A DNA stretch of 64,000 nucleotides from a virus: the IMG/VR virus record IMGVR_UViG_3300017971_000207, positions 1 to 64,000 of that record; one strand, written 5' to 3'. Under the pieces are notes generated by a model. The model had not been told where the DNA came from. It did not search any database and saw only the letters and a program-made list of their open reading frames with translations. How positions within the stretch are numbered: the first letter of the stretch is position 1; each line of letters starts with the position of its first letter. This document shows, piece by piece, positions 49,416 to 59,321 of this stretch. A program made the translations under genes and the position numbers.

Positions 49416-52400
49416 CTACTCCATCAGAAGGGGCTCGACATACTTCCTGTACATCTCCCCAAGGTTGCGCTCCTCAACCACAAAGTCCTCAATCGGTACC
49501 CCGTTGCAAACATTGATGCCCGCTGCGCGGCACTTCTCAATAATGACCTGCCTGTACGTCTTCCCGTGGTAGGGGTCGGATATGTCAGTGACCGTACCAG
49601 AGCAGGTTATCCGGAGAATGCTCCGAACCGGGATACCGTAGCGGACCGCAGACTCCGTGGTCTTGTTCTGCGCCGACGTCTCAAGGTCGTTTATCGCGCC
49701 CTCGATGTTCAAACGCTCCCGCCAATACATACCATCCTTCGGACCCGACCGTTGCGGCGCCGTTATCCCAAAGTCGTCGCCGATCAGAAAGTAATAATCT
49801 AAGCGGCCGATCTCCCGCGGGTGGATGAGCGCCTGAGCACCTCCTCTCGATGCCCAAGGCATACCCGCGCCGGACCCCGCATTAGACGAAAGCTTCTTCT
49901 TCGTGACGATGTAGTTGAGCGCCTGGTCCGCTCCCCCCGTCTTCGTATCATCGTTCTCAGACGTCGCCCCAACGCGCCCAATACCCTGCGTAGCCCGCTG
50001 ATTCGCGCTGATAATCCCAGCAGTCAGAATCGAGTGCACAAACTCGTAGTTGATGCCCTGCACGGCAAAGCGATAGCCCTGCTCATATAGGCGCTTATAG
50101 CGTCCCTTGTCGACGAAGCAGGTGTAGCCGGGAAACACCTCCTCCTCGACAACCTCGTTCAAGTTAACATCCACGCCCGATGCCGCAATGAACTCCTTGA
50201 TCTTCGCAGGCGTCTTCAGCTCCTTCGGCATCGTCGCCCCGTAATAGCTGTCCGACAGCGCATCTGCCGTCTGAGGTGCGACAGACCAGAGCACCTGCAT
50301 CAGCTTGCGATACTCCTTCTCCTCTGGCGTAGCATTGCGCAGCAGCTCCCCAGACAGACCAGGCTTTACCGCCTCCAGAAGACGCTTCAGCGCCTCGTGA
50401 GGCGTCTCGCCCGCCTTCGGGCGCACGCGTGCCCACACACCACCCTGCCACGCATAGCAACCCTGCTTCATCCAGTAGCCTGGGACCTTAAGCTTGTCGC
50501 CGACCTCTAGGTCCCCTGTGGGCCTGTTGTTCCGTAGGCGTAGCGCCTGCTCCGTCGTGTTGTGCTGGCGCGCAACATACTGCCAAGCAGTAAGCGACAC
50601 CTTGGGGGCGCCCCAGACACCCGCGTTGATAATGTCGGTACCCTCCCGCCCAAAGTCCGACGCCTTAACCTTGTGGTTCTTCTCTTTGATCCGGTCTGCC
50701 TTCGCGATATGAAGCTCCGAGCCCTGGTCCGACCAGTACACAGTAGTGATTGGTTGGCTATGATGCTGTCCAGTCGCCACAAAGGCATCCAAGCTGTCGT
50801 CAAAGTTGTTCGGAGGCGTTGGGGCGGCTGACAGGCGGAAGCTGCCGTCCGTGCCGCCATGCCCCGTAAGCAGCTCTCCCCACACGTTAGGCCGCAGCTT
50901 GAGAGCAAACTCGTAGTAGAGCCCCTGAGTATCTTTCCACTTCCTAACGGTAAGATTGTTGCCCTCGACCGCTGCACCATCCGACTCGAAGCGCACACCA
51001 GAACGCCCGAGGTTCATCTTGTGCACCTCCGCGAGGTCTGCCGCGTTAGCCCTGGCGGGCGGATGGGCAATATCGTCCGGGAAGTACAAAGGTACCGGCG
51101 GGGTCGGACCTACCGGAGACGTCACATTGAACGGCTCGACCGGAACATCCATCTTCACGGAGGCTCCCTCAAAGGCCGCCTTGTCGATTAGAACGTGCGT
51201 GTAGTAGCTGCCCGTTACAAGGCCGTGCGCCGTATCGTACGAGATACCCAGCTCCGTACAGATATCCTTGAGCCGCTGCTTCGGGTCCGGCGCATCATTA
51301 GTGATGCACAGCAGCAGCTTCGACGGCTCGGTGTTGTGCTGCTTGGTCTTGACAGTAACGCCGAGATCACTCCCTTGCTTGGTCAGATACTCGGAGGATG
51401 AGAAGGTCTTCTCAATAACAGAGGGGCCCTCGACGGGCTCGTCAGGCACCTGCCAGCCGCCTGCAAAGGTGAATTGCCCTGTGTCCTTCTTCCCCGTCCG
51501 CTCGCGGTACATGAGCGTGATGAAGGTCTCAAAGTCCCTCCGCAGATCAAGCTTTCGGCGGCGCGCCCGCTGGAGGAACTTGCGCTGCTCCGCCGGCTTG
51601 CCGGGCCAATACGACTCCGCATAGGGGCGCAGCATCTTGATAAACTTCGCCGTGGGGATGGCCTGCAGCTTCATAACGGTTTTCTCGATCCTACTTAGAT
51701 CGAGATCGAAGTCATTATTCCGCCACCCTACCCACAGCTTGTTGTAGACACTCCCAACGTTGTTGGGGTCGTACTTCCCAGTTAGCTCATCCTTACCCAG
51801 GAACAGGTAGCATTGCTCCTTATCGACACCCTGCACCGTGCCGTCCGCCAGACGGATAAACTGCCCCCCATGATTGTCGTTCTGCGACATCAGCCAATCG
51901 ACCACCTGCTCCTGAACGAGGTAAGAGCGGTCTGCCGCCGATAGCTCCGTAGCCGGGTGCTTGTATTGCTGCTCCAAGGTGGGGTTGGTGCTGTCCAGCT
52001 CTACTAGCGGCTGCAGCGTGCCCACGTGGCCGCGAAGCTTGATCACCCCGACGGGGATAGCATCTGGGTTGACCGTCTTGGCCACCTCGTAGAATATCTG
52101 CTGAGCTGCTGCCGCGAAGGGTTTGATCTCCTTGTTCCAACCCTTTGTGATGGCCGGCTTGAACATCCACCGCTTACCGGTCTTCTTATCGGTGTAGATG
52201 TATTTCTCGCCCGCGCCGCCGAGGATGCTCTTGGCGCTCTTCCCCTCGTCTAGGTCCTTCTTCTTAGGCAGCTGCGGCAGCTTCGGCATCGCCAGGACGA
52301 CCTCCTCAGCTGACAGGGAGACCGGCGGCAATGCCGTGGAAGGCCCAGGCTCAGGGAGAACCTCGGGCAGCGGGTAGGTAGCTGTGGGTCCTGGAGGCGG

Positions 52401-55400
52401 CGCAGAGACTGGTACCTCTTCCCCGGCCTCATCCGTCACATCCTTGTAGTTGCCCGTGCTGACAATGTGCAGCTTAACCTTCGCCGGCTTGGTCGGGTCC
52501 GCCGTGTCGTAGATGGCCCCATCGTTGGAGTCGACATATTGCGTCGGCCCTAGACCGATAACCTGAAACACCTCGCTCGTGAGCGGGTGGACGAACTCGT
52601 TTACGGCTAGGCCCTGAGCAGCTTGGTCTGCCTCCGTGTTCGACTTGGAGGGGACCGGCTTGCTCTTCGGAGGCTTCGGAGTCCAAGGCATCACGAACAG
52701 CCCCTTTGCCTCCATCTCCTCCACGGTGGGCGTCGCCGGTGCCGGCGCGGGCTCGGGAGCCGCTGCCGGAGGCGACGGTGCTGGAGCCAGCGCCCCGGTC
52801 ACCTTGGCCTTCATGACCTCGTTGGCCTTCCCGGACCAGGCGTGCGCTAACGTCTTGTCCTCCTCAGCATGTATGGCATAAGCAGCATAAACTTGAGCAG
52901 CTACACTAGCCGGTCCCCACTTGGCTAGGCCCTTCAGCACATCATACGCCGCCTTGACCTTGTCGGCCTGGTCCGCTGTGAGCTTGGAGGCCCCAAGGAG
53001 CAGCCCAGCATAGCTCTCCGAGGCTATCGCCGCCTCAACGTCCTCGTCCGACACAGGCTCCCCAGAGGTACCCACTATCCCAAGTATCTCTGCCTGACGC
53101 ATGCACCAATCCGACGCCGTCTTATCCTCCCCATTCATCTCATAGGCGAAGTAGATCGCCCCAGCCGCTGCTAATGCATCCCCTATCTTGGTGTTCACCA
53201 TCGAGGTGTGAAAGTTCATCATCAGAGTGGCAAGCTCTGAGCCGTGAACAGCCGCTGGGTAGCAATTATAAGCCTCGTTGAGATACCACTGCACGTTGGT
53301 ATCCGCGCCCTTCTCCTTCGAGCCGCCGGGCTCCACCGCACGCCAGTGCAGATAGAGTAGGTAGCTAAGAAGCGCACGCTCGTTCATAGCCTCTGCGGAC
53401 GAAGCTAAGAGCGCCGCGTCTATCTGAGCTGCCTGGCCGCCCTCTAAGGATCCCGCCTTGCACTGCTCCGACACCTTGGTGTAAAGCGGCCCGAGATTGA
53501 TGTCCGCAAGAAGCTTGTCAATGTCGCTCTGTGGAGCTGGAGCGGGAGCGGGGGCCACAGGGTCGAGAGGCTCAGGCTCTGGCGGGTCCGTCAGCTCCGC
53601 ACCCGTGGTGAGCATACCTAGCTTGGTCTGAACGTCCGCGAGGTCGTCCTCATACATGGTCGTCGCCGCAGCATTCCCCTGAGCCTTATACGACGCGATG
53701 ATAACCTTCAGCAGGCCGGCATACTTGAGCCAGCTCTCCTCATCCTCCGCAACCACCAACGCATCCTTGATGTCCGCCCAGTTAGAGGCGCTGAGGTAAG
53801 GCGCGAGGGGAAGCAGGTCCTCGGGATTGGCCTCCGAGTACGTTAGCACCGTCTTGAGTGCTGCGTTTACCTCCTCCTGCTGCTGGCTCTTCCAGTCGGC
53901 CGCATCAGGCGAGCCAATCTGATCGTGATACTTAGCCACCACGGCCAAAGCCTGCGCTGCCTTGACGTGCTGCTTGTCCTTCTTTAGCTGCGTCAGCGCC
54001 GTGGTTAGACCGCCAAGCTCGAACGCATTAAGATTGCCCGCGCTGGCCTTAGCATATAGGCCCTCGGTATCTCCCTTCTGCGTAGCCTCCATGGCCACGT
54101 TGAAAAGATCCCCCGCCGCTAACGCCTGCTCCGCGTTGTTCTTTGCCTGCTGCCAATACTCCTCGTGAGCATCGTTGCCCTTGGCCTTGTGGTAAGCCTC
54201 CGCGACAGCTGCCAGCTTGACCATGTCCGCCCACCCTGTGGATGCCTTAGCCTCATAATACGCTTGTGTAACCGCAATACACGACTCGTCTAGAAGACCG
54301 CCGCTCGTAGCAGCCTCCTGCAACACATCGAGCTTACCGCCCGCCAGTGCTGCCGATGCCTCGTCCACACTAAGCACCTTGGGAGCGGGCATCGCCGCTA
54401 CAGCGGCCGCGTTGTTGGCATCAAACTGAAGCTTGTCCGACTCGGCCTGCCAAACCGCTGCCGTCGCCTTTGCACCCTGCGCCTCGCACGCGTCCGCAAT
54501 CGCCTGAGCCTTCTGGGCCGCTGCTGCCTTGTCGGCAGTCAGCTGCAGCTCATCAAACTCTGCAATAAGCCCAAGAACATCTGCGTCCGACGGCACAGCA
54601 GCCTTCGCAGCCTCCTCAGCCTTCTCCTGCTCCACGGCCGCCACAGCCTGCCAGTTCAGCGCTGAGAAAGACTGACCCTGCGACGCCCACCCCTTCGCTA
54701 TCTCGCTAGCGATCTCCGCCTTCTGCGCGGGCGTTAACGCCTCGGTGAAGTCCTGTACAAGGTCGTTGATCTCCTCCTTCGTATAGGCTTCCCCTCCAGG
54801 CTCCTCAAGCGCTGCCGCCTTCACCTGTGCCGTAGCCTTAATATCTTCGGCAACCTCCTTCCACATCCCACAAGCCTCGTCGCCGATAGCGCCGAAACCA
54901 TCTGAGATTTTCAGAGCCAGATCCAGAGCCTTTGCGAGATCACCTCCCTGGAGCGCCGCCGCAAACGCGCTCTGCTCAGCCTGCAGCTCCTGGAAAGCGG
55001 GGGCGGACATGTCCGCCTTAGCTGCATAGACGTCCGCCTCCTTAAACCAGGCCGCGGACTTCTTCCCATCATCGACCACCTGCGCGTAGTAACCAGCAAT
55101 GAGGTGCGCCAGCTTAGAGCACTGCTCCCACTCCCCCTTGCTATCCGAGGCAACCAGGAGGTCCATCAGCTTGTTGAACTGGTCCGAGGTTACCTTACCC
55201 GCATCGATGTCCTCGGGCTTGCCCGCGGCTAAAGCTCCCGTGAAAGCCGCCTCCTGCTGCTCAATCGCAGCTTTCTCCGCCGCCTTCTCGATGGCCTTCT
55301 TGTGCATCATGATCTTGAAGCCGAAGGCCCCCACCCACTGCTGACCAGGCTGCGTTGCGTAGTAGTCTTTCAGGAGCTGAAGAACCTGAATGGCTCCTTC

Positions 55401-56987
55401 ATAGTCCTCCTTCCCCGTCAGCTCGTTCTGGTCCTTGTGCAGCTGCGTCAGAAAGTCCTTACCCGCCTTCGACATATTGGCGGCGACCGTCGCAAAGTCC
55501 TTCGCCTCATACGCCGACTGAAGCTCCGCCTCGACCTTCCATGCCGTCGCCTGAGCCAAGCTGTCCGACCAGGCAGACTTGAACGGAGTCTCAATCCCAC
55601 TGAGGAGCGCCATCAGCTCGGAGCCCTGCTCCACCGCCTTAGCCCAATCCCCCGCACTCAGAGCGTTTCGGAACGCTAACGCCTTCTCCTGGACCTCCGC
55701 CGGGAGCTCGTCAAACGCTGCCTTCTTCTCCTTGACCAACGACAACCGCTGCTGCGCGGTTTCGATCTTCTCCGAGTCCCCCATCAGCACCCTATACTTG
55801 AGAAGAAGATCAAATAGCCGGACAGCCTTGTCGAAGTTCAAGGCTCGCTCCGCCCGCGCAGCCACCTTAAACACGTTCCCAGCCATGGCCCCCGTCCAGC
55901 CGACCAACGTATTGCTAAGAAGAGTATAGTCGTCGGAGCTGAGCGCCTTCTTAATCGCTTGTACTGATATGGGGACGTGACCAGCCGCAGAGGCCGCCTT
56001 AGCCTTCAGCCCCCACTCCTCACCCTTGTCGGGCTCCCCTCGGATGTTGTAGATGCCCTGGAGAATCGTGGCCAGGAACGCGGCCTTCCCCCACTGGTTG
56101 AGCCCGGTAAAAGTCTCGTAGTCGGCCTCTAGGGAGGCCAACATGGTAGCTGTGAGCGCTGCCGCCTGCGCCTTGATGGCCAGATAGTCCCCGGCGGCCT
56201 GAGCCGAGAAGAAGTCGTCCGGGTCCATCATAGGCGGCACATCAGACTCATCCACCACCTTCTGCCACTTAGCGGCTTGGTCCCCCTGACCGCGCGCATT
56301 GTAGATGTCCGCCAATATCGCAGCGATGTAAATGGCCTGCGGCATCTTGCTGGCCAGCAGCTTGTCGTTGTAGTCCGCCTCGATGCCTTGCAAGATCGCT
56401 GGGACCAGCTCCGAGGCCATTGCGACCAGCGCCTTGTAGTCCTTGTTGGCCAGGGCCTCGGCCTGCGCCTCGGGAGGCTCCGGCTCGGGGGGCTCCGGCT
56501 TCTTAGGAAGACCCACAATACCGACCGGCTCGGGGAAGGTGGTGGGCAACGGCTCGCCAGCGGCGAGCGCCTTGGAGAAAGTGTCCTGCGGTACGACCCC
56601 CGCAGCCTTAGCCTGCTTCACCTTCCAGGCCAGATAACCCTTTTTCATCCACTGGGTCATCTGAGGAACCTCCTCGGCTCCCTCCACAGGCTTGATGTCC
56701 GCCACGGCGCCCGAGAACGCCGCAGGGTCTCCGATATCGCCGACCGGTGGGAACTCCTCAGCTCCTGGTGGAGGATCAATGAGGTGTGGTGCGTGCTGCT
56801 TCTTGGATAGGTGCTGTGCCTTAATCGTGGCTACGAAGGGGTCCTTACCTGGCGGCTGCTTCCAGACGTAAACCTTTTCTCCCTTGACACCGATGACCTT
56901 CACCTCCTGCACAATGCTGGAGGTATCAAGCAACGCTCCCTGCTGCTCCCAAAGGGCAGCACCCGCTGGACGACCCTGACGAGACAT
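49416..56987 (-). CDS. giant multidomain protein with helical repeats, kinase-like domain and LysM-like segment
   Basis: A 2,523-residue protein. Residues ~170-1,410 are Ala-rich helical repeats of about 90-110 residues, TPR-like (IYIAAILADIYNARGQGDQA, AFLATILQGIYNIRGEPDKG, HLIAGYYAQVVDDGKKSAAW). Pro/Ala linkers lie near 1,150 and 1,415. Residues ~1,590-1,850 look like a HipA/PI3-4 kinase-type fold: GGAGEKYIYTDKKTGKRWMF, then LMSQNDNHGGQFI and VQGVDKEQCYLF, with the D-N-H and D-K-E residues where a catalytic loop and metal site would lie. Residues ~2,130-2,168 resemble LysM (WQYVARQHNTTEQALRL). Residues ~2,290-2,440 (EFVHSILTAGIISANQR, GATSENDDTKTGGADQAL) recall ADP-ribosyltransferase-like folds, low confidence. 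No signal peptide. Possibly a virion protein injected with the DNA. Confidence 0.75.
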   Translation of the reverse strand: MSRQGRPAGAALWEQQGALLDTSSIVQEVKVIGVKGEKVYVWKQPPGKDPFVATIKAQHLSKKQHAPHLIDPPPGAEEFPPVGDIGDPAAFSGAVADIKPVEGAEEVPQMTQWMKKGYLAWKVKQAKAAGVVPQDTFSKALAAGEPLPTTFPEPVGIVGLPKKPEPPEPEPPEAQAEALANKDYKALVAMASELVPAILQGIEADYNDKLLASKMPQAIYIAAILADIYNARGQGDQAAKWQKVVDESDVPPMMDPDDFFSAQAAGDYLAIKAQAAALTATMLASLEADYETFTGLNQWGKAAFLATILQGIYNIRGEPDKGEEWGLKAKAASAAGHVPISVQAIKKALSSDDYTLLSNTLVGWTGAMAGNVFKVAARAERALNFDKAVRLFDLLLKYRVLMGDSEKIETAQQRLSLVKEKKAAFDELPAEVQEKALAFRNALSAGDWAKAVEQGSELMALLSGIETPFKSAWSDSLAQATAWKVEAELQSAYEAKDFATVAANMSKAGKDFLTQLHKDQNELTGKEDYEGAIQVLQLLKDYYATQPGQQWVGAFGFKIMMHKKAIEKAAEKAAIEQQEAAFTGALAAGKPEDIDAGKVTSDQFNKLMDLLVASDSKGEWEQCSKLAHLIAGYYAQVVDDGKKSAAWFKEADVYAAKADMSAPAFQELQAEQSAFAAALQGGDLAKALDLALKISDGFGAIGDEACGMWKEVAEDIKATAQVKAAALEEPGGEAYTKEEINDLVQDFTEALTPAQKAEIASEIAKGWASQGQSFSALNWQAVAAVEQEKAEEAAKAAVPSDADVLGLIAEFDELQLTADKAAAAQKAQAIADACEAQGAKATAAVWQAESDKLQFDANNAAAVAAMPAPKVLSVDEASAALAGGKLDVLQEAATSGGLLDESCIAVTQAYYEAKASTGWADMVKLAAVAEAYHKAKGNDAHEEYWQQAKNNAEQALAAGDLFNVAMEATQKGDTEGLYAKASAGNLNAFELGGLTTALTQLKKDKQHVKAAQALAVVAKYHDQIGSPDAADWKSQQQEEVNAALKTVLTYSEANPEDLLPLAPYLSASNWADIKDALVVAEDEESWLKYAGLLKVIIASYKAQGNAAATTMYEDDLADVQTKLGMLTTGAELTDPPEPEPLDPVAPAPAPAPQSDIDKLLADINLGPLYTKVSEQCKAGSLEGGQAAQIDAALLASSAEAMNERALLSYLLYLHWRAVEPGGSKEKGADTNVQWYLNEAYNCYPAAVHGSELATLMMNFHTSMVNTKIGDALAAAGAIYFAYEMNGEDKTASDWCMRQAEILGIVGTSGEPVSDEDVEAAIASESYAGLLLGASKLTADQADKVKAAYDVLKGLAKWGPASVAAQVYAAYAIHAEEDKTLAHAWSGKANEVMKAKVTGALAPAPSPPAAAPEPAPAPATPTVEEMEAKGLFVMPWTPKPPKSKPVPSKSNTEADQAAQGLAVNEFVHPLTSEVFQVIGLGPTQYVDSNDGAIYDTADPTKPAKVKLHIVSTGNYKDVTDEAGEEVPVSAPPPGPTATYPLPEVLPEPGPSTALPPVSLSAEEVVLAMPKLPQLPKKKDLDEGKSAKSILGGAGEKYIYTDKKTGKRWMFKPAITKGWNKEIKPFAAAAQQIFYEVAKTVNPDAIPVGVIKLRGHVGTLQPLVELDSTNPTLEQQYKHPATELSAADRSYLVQEQVVDWLMSQNDNHGGQFIRLADGTVQGVDKEQCYLFLGKDELTGKYDPNNVGSVYNKLWVGWRNNDFDLDLSRIEKTVMKLQAIPTAKFIKMLRPYAESYWPGKPAEQRKFLQRARRRKLDLRRDFETFITLMYRERTGKKDTGQFTFAGGWQVPDEPVEGPSVIEKTFSSSEYLTKQGSDLGVTVKTKQHNTEPSKLLLCITNDAPDPKQRLKDICTELGISYDTAHGLVTGSYYTHVLIDKAAFEGASVKMDVPVEPFNVTSPVGPTPPVPLYFPDDIAHPPARANAADLAEVHKMNLGRSGVRFESDGAAVEGNNLTVRKWKDTQGLYYEFALKLRPNVWGELLTGHGGTDGSFRLSAAPTPPNNFDDSLDAFVATGQHHSQPITTVYWSDQGSELHIAKADRIKEKNHKVKASDFGREGTDIINAGVWGAPKVSLTAWQYVARQHNTTEQALRLRNNRPTGDLEVGDKLKVPGYWMKQGCYAWQGGVWARVRPKAGETPHEALKRLLEAVKPGLSGELLRNATPEEKEYRKLMQVLWSVAPQTADALSDSYYGATMPKELKTPAKIKEFIAASGVDVNLNEVVEEEVFPGYTCFVDKGRYKRLYEQGYRFAVQGINYEFVHSILTAGIISANQRATQGIGRVGATSENDDTKTGGADQALNYIVTKKKLSSNAGSGAGMPWASRGGAQALIHPREIGRLDYYFLIGDDFGITAPQRSGPKDGMYWRERLNIEGAINDLETSAQNKTTESAVRYGIPVRSILRITCSGTVTDISDPYHGKTYRQVIIEKCRAAGINVCNGVPIEDFVVEERNLGEMYRKYVEPLLME

Positions 56988-57071
56988 ATGCTGGCTCTTA
57001 TCCTTCTGGTGGCGTTAATCTGCGCTCCCCCTGGCGGCGGGGGTGCCCTCCTACTTCTACCATAGATCTAG

Positions 57072-57872
57072 CTAAAGCGCGTCCCTCTCCGCCTCTAGCT
57101 CCTCCTGATCAACACGCTCCGCAGCCTCCAGCCACTGCTCCGTCACCTCTGCAATGACCTCGTTGACGTCACGACCCCAGCTACGGCAAACCTCCAACAC
57201 ACGGTTAACCACCTTTTTGGTACGCTTGCTCATGGCTATATAGACGTGCTCCTTGCCGCCAAAATCGAAGACCATGAACGAGTATTCTAAGGTGTCGCCG
57301 TATTGATTGAACAGGTGGTTGAGCACGCGCCCAAGGTCACTAACCGACTTGGCCTCCTTGGTGGCATTCTGGAGCTTGTCCTGGGCCTCCTTGGGCATCC
57401 CTGCCGCCTTCATACCCTTCTGCACCTGCTTGATCATCTTCTGCCAGCCGGCCTTGTCCGCAAAGGCGAACATTCGCCGCATAGCTTTCTCCCCGTACTT
57501 TGCGGCCATCTCCCGGTGGAGCGCGACCATCTTCTCGGGATTAAGGCGACCGTGAAGCGCGTTCAGACGCACCGTCACGAACTTTTGAAGATCCGGCTCC
57601 TGCCACTTCTCGTCCGAGAGGACCACACACGGTACACGCTCCATCCCAAGCGTCTTAGCCGCCTGCCACCGATGGGCTCCACCGATGATACGATAGGACC
57701 CATCCACCAGCGGGACCACCTGCAAAGGAGCGATGAAGCCTACCTCCGTGATCTCGTTAAGGAGCATCTCGAACTCCTCAGAGTTCATCTCATTCGGGTT
57801 AAATGCCGTCGGCTCAATGTCATCGACCCGTATCTGCTTCACCTCCGGAACACTGACCCCACCTTCAATCAT
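57072..57872 (-). CDS. ParB-like nuclease-fold protein
   Basis: A 266-residue protein starting MIEGGVSVPEVKQIRVDDI; the start at 57872 overlaps the upstream stop as ATGA and is preferred to GTG 57911. Residues ~10-105 are the ParB/Srx fold (FNPNEMNSEEFEMLLNEITE, GFIAPLQVVPL, YRIIGGAHRWQAAKTLG) with the GGAHRW motif. The rest is helical (KAGWQKMIKQVQKGMKAAGM). ParB-fold proteins bind or hydrolyse CTP, and phage members may act as nucleases or regulators. A partition system is not evident: no ParA is present. Confidence 0.8.
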   Translation of the reverse strand: MIEGGVSVPEVKQIRVDDIEPTAFNPNEMNSEEFEMLLNEITEVGFIAPLQVVPLVDGSYRIIGGAHRWQAAKTLGMERVPCVVLSDEKWQEPDLQKFVTVRLNALHGRLNPEKMVALHREMAAKYGEKAMRRMFAFADKAGWQKMIKQVQKGMKAAGMPKEAQDKLQNATKEAKSVSDLGRVLNHLFNQYGDTLEYSFMVFDFGGKEHVYIAMSKRTKKVVNRVLEVCRSWGRDVNEVIAEVTEQWLEAAERVDQEELEAERDAL

Positions 57873-58090
57873 GACAGCCCCGAGGTTAAGGTCTCCGATA
57901 GCGTGTCGCACTTACCCGCGACCACCCGCAGCTCCCCAATCAGCTGCACCAAAAACAGGTTCAAAGCCTGCGGGTCTGTTGCCGGAATCGTTACCCCCGG
58001 CACCTCGTCCATCTTCTTCTGCCACTTCTGGAGCACCGCAACAGCGGTCTCCAGCTCGTTATGGATCACCTCTGGTGAGACTGGTAGCAT
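57869..58090 (-). CDS. small helical protein
   Basis: A 73-residue protein, MLPVSPEVIHNELETAVAVLQKW..., with two predicted helices. It starts at the last base of the stop of the gene upstream (58090) and ends by ATGA at the ParB-like gene, so it sits in a translationally coupled set. No family is recognised. Confidence 0.6.
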   Translation of the reverse strand: MLPVSPEVIHNELETAVAVLQKWQKKMDEVPGVTIPATDPQALNLFLVQLIGELRVVAGKCDTLSETLTSGLS

Positions 58091-59016
58091 CAGCCCTTCT
58101 CCCCTTCTGATAGCAGCTTCAGAGCCCTAAAGCCGTACACGACCTTGTTCCTCTTCGGGTCGATTGCAACCAAACGCATGTTTAGCAACCTCTCCAGCTT
58201 GTTCAGGTAGGAGACCTTGGCTTTGGGGTCTCCCGCCTTCCCCCAATCGTTGCACGCTATGAAGTCCATGCAGATAAGCCCGAGCCGCGACGACTTACTG
58301 CGCTCCATCCCCCCGAGCTCTCCAGCCCGCTCCAAAGCCGCCAGCACGAGGTCGATGTTCTCGTCCATGCAGGTGAACGTGAACACCTTCGTACGCTCAG
58401 GCTTAGGTAGCGCGGCCGCTGCATCCGTCACCTTGATCGTACCACACCCTAGAAACTTCTCCCGCTCCGCCTCGTTGGCCTCGGCATCCTCGTCCTGCAC
58501 TACATCCTCCCCAACATCATCCACGACCTCGCCGTCTGCCTCACCCATGCGGTCAAGTGCCCGCCCGACAGCGCGCTCCACCAGCAGGTGGTTGTGGGTC
58601 TCCGAGTAATCGACCCACTCCTCTACGGTTCGACGATCATGCTTGTTAGCAAATATTCGGGCCAGCTCCCTGACCTTGGTCCAGCCGAGATTGATGAGGC
58701 GGTCCCGAAGGTCTACGTCCAGCCCGGCCAGCTCTACCTCTAGCATACGTCCGATAACGCGCAGACGCTGCGCTCGCCGGACATGCATCCCAAGGTCGAT
58801 GGTCACGAAGTCGTTGAAGCTGGTATAGCCCCAACGCGTGTACGTAGGGGCGCGCCGCGGGTCGTCGTTGACGGGTATCTGATCAAACCAATACAGCAGC
58901 CGCGCCATCTCCACGTAGCCAGTATCCAGCTGCCGCGCGAGATGCTTGGCCCGCTTCCGCTTACCTTCTGCCCAGTGTAACGACCCTACCGCAATGCTCT
59001 CTGCTGCCTCTGCCAT
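58090..59016 (-). CDS. hypothetical helical protein
   Basis: A 308-residue protein starting MAEAAESIAVGSLHWAEGKR after AAAGGAG; an upstream ATG at 59148 would run through the SSB gene and is rejected. Residues ~15-110 (YVEMARLLYWFDQIPVNDDP, YTSFNDFVTIDLGMHVRRAQ) are helical and recall phage proteins with a helix-turn-helix-like recognition of DNA. The middle is acidic (DGEVVDDVGEDVVQDEDAEA). The C-terminal part is alpha/beta (TKVFTFTCMDENIDLVLAAL). It lies between SSB and the ParB-like gene and may be a replication accessory protein. Confidence 0.6.
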   Translation of the reverse strand: MAEAAESIAVGSLHWAEGKRKRAKHLARQLDTGYVEMARLLYWFDQIPVNDDPRRAPTYTRWGYTSFNDFVTIDLGMHVRRAQRLRVIGRMLEVELAGLDVDLRDRLINLGWTKVRELARIFANKHDRRTVEEWVDYSETHNHLLVERAVGRALDRMGEADGEVVDDVGEDVVQDEDAEANEAEREKFLGCGTIKVTDAAAALPKPERTKVFTFTCMDENIDLVLAALERAGELGGMERSKSSRLGLICMDFIACNDWGKAGDPKAKVSYLNKLERLLNMRLVAIDPKRNKVVYGFRALKLLSEGEKG

Positions 59017-59027
59017 AGCTCGCTCCT

Positions 59028-59321
59028 TTACTTGGGAAAGTCCAGGCGTCTGGCCCGGACCTCCGTCAGCTCCCCCATCTGTCCGTCCCGATTCATAAGC
59101 TCCCCCTCCACCATCACCGTCACCCCGCGCCCGAGACGCTGACGACAAAGGTCGACCAGCCCCTGGCCATACGCGTTAACCTTCACCCAGACAGTGATGG
59201 TCCGATCGCGCGCGACGCGGTCCGCCGCCATCTGAAAGGTGCAGACCGGAGCCCCGTTCCCGGTCTGAGCGTACTCGATCTTTGAGCTTGCGTTGCCGCT
59301 GAGAAAAACGAAGTTAGCCAC
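59028..59321 (-). CDS. ssb: single-stranded DNA-binding protein
   Basis: A 97-residue OB-fold protein: MANFVFLSGNASSKIEYAQT, then VCTFQMAADRVARDRTITVW, VKVNAYGQGLVDLCRQRLGR, VTVMVEGELMNRDGQMGELT. It follows the bacterial SSB order (L-x-G-N, then W-x-x-V/A-x-G/Y, then G-x-x-V-x-V-x-G-x-L) but lacks the acidic tail that recruits partner proteins. It would coat single-stranded DNA during replication. It abuts RuvC with no gap. Confidence 0.88.
   Translation of the reverse strand: MANFVFLSGNASSKIEYAQTGNGAPVCTFQMAADRVARDRTITVWVKVNAYGQGLVDLCRQRLGRGVTVMVEGELMNRDGQMGELTEVRARRLDFPK

Noticed and set aside
57072-57872. A plasmid-like partition system around the ParB-like gene
   Set aside because: No ParA-type ATPase or centromere-like repeats lie nearby; phage ParB-fold proteins often have other roles.
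59017-59148. Upstream start for the protein at 58090
   Set aside because: It would overlap the SSB gene and adds Gly/Ser/Asp-rich sequence; the ATG at 59016 has an AAAGGAG site.
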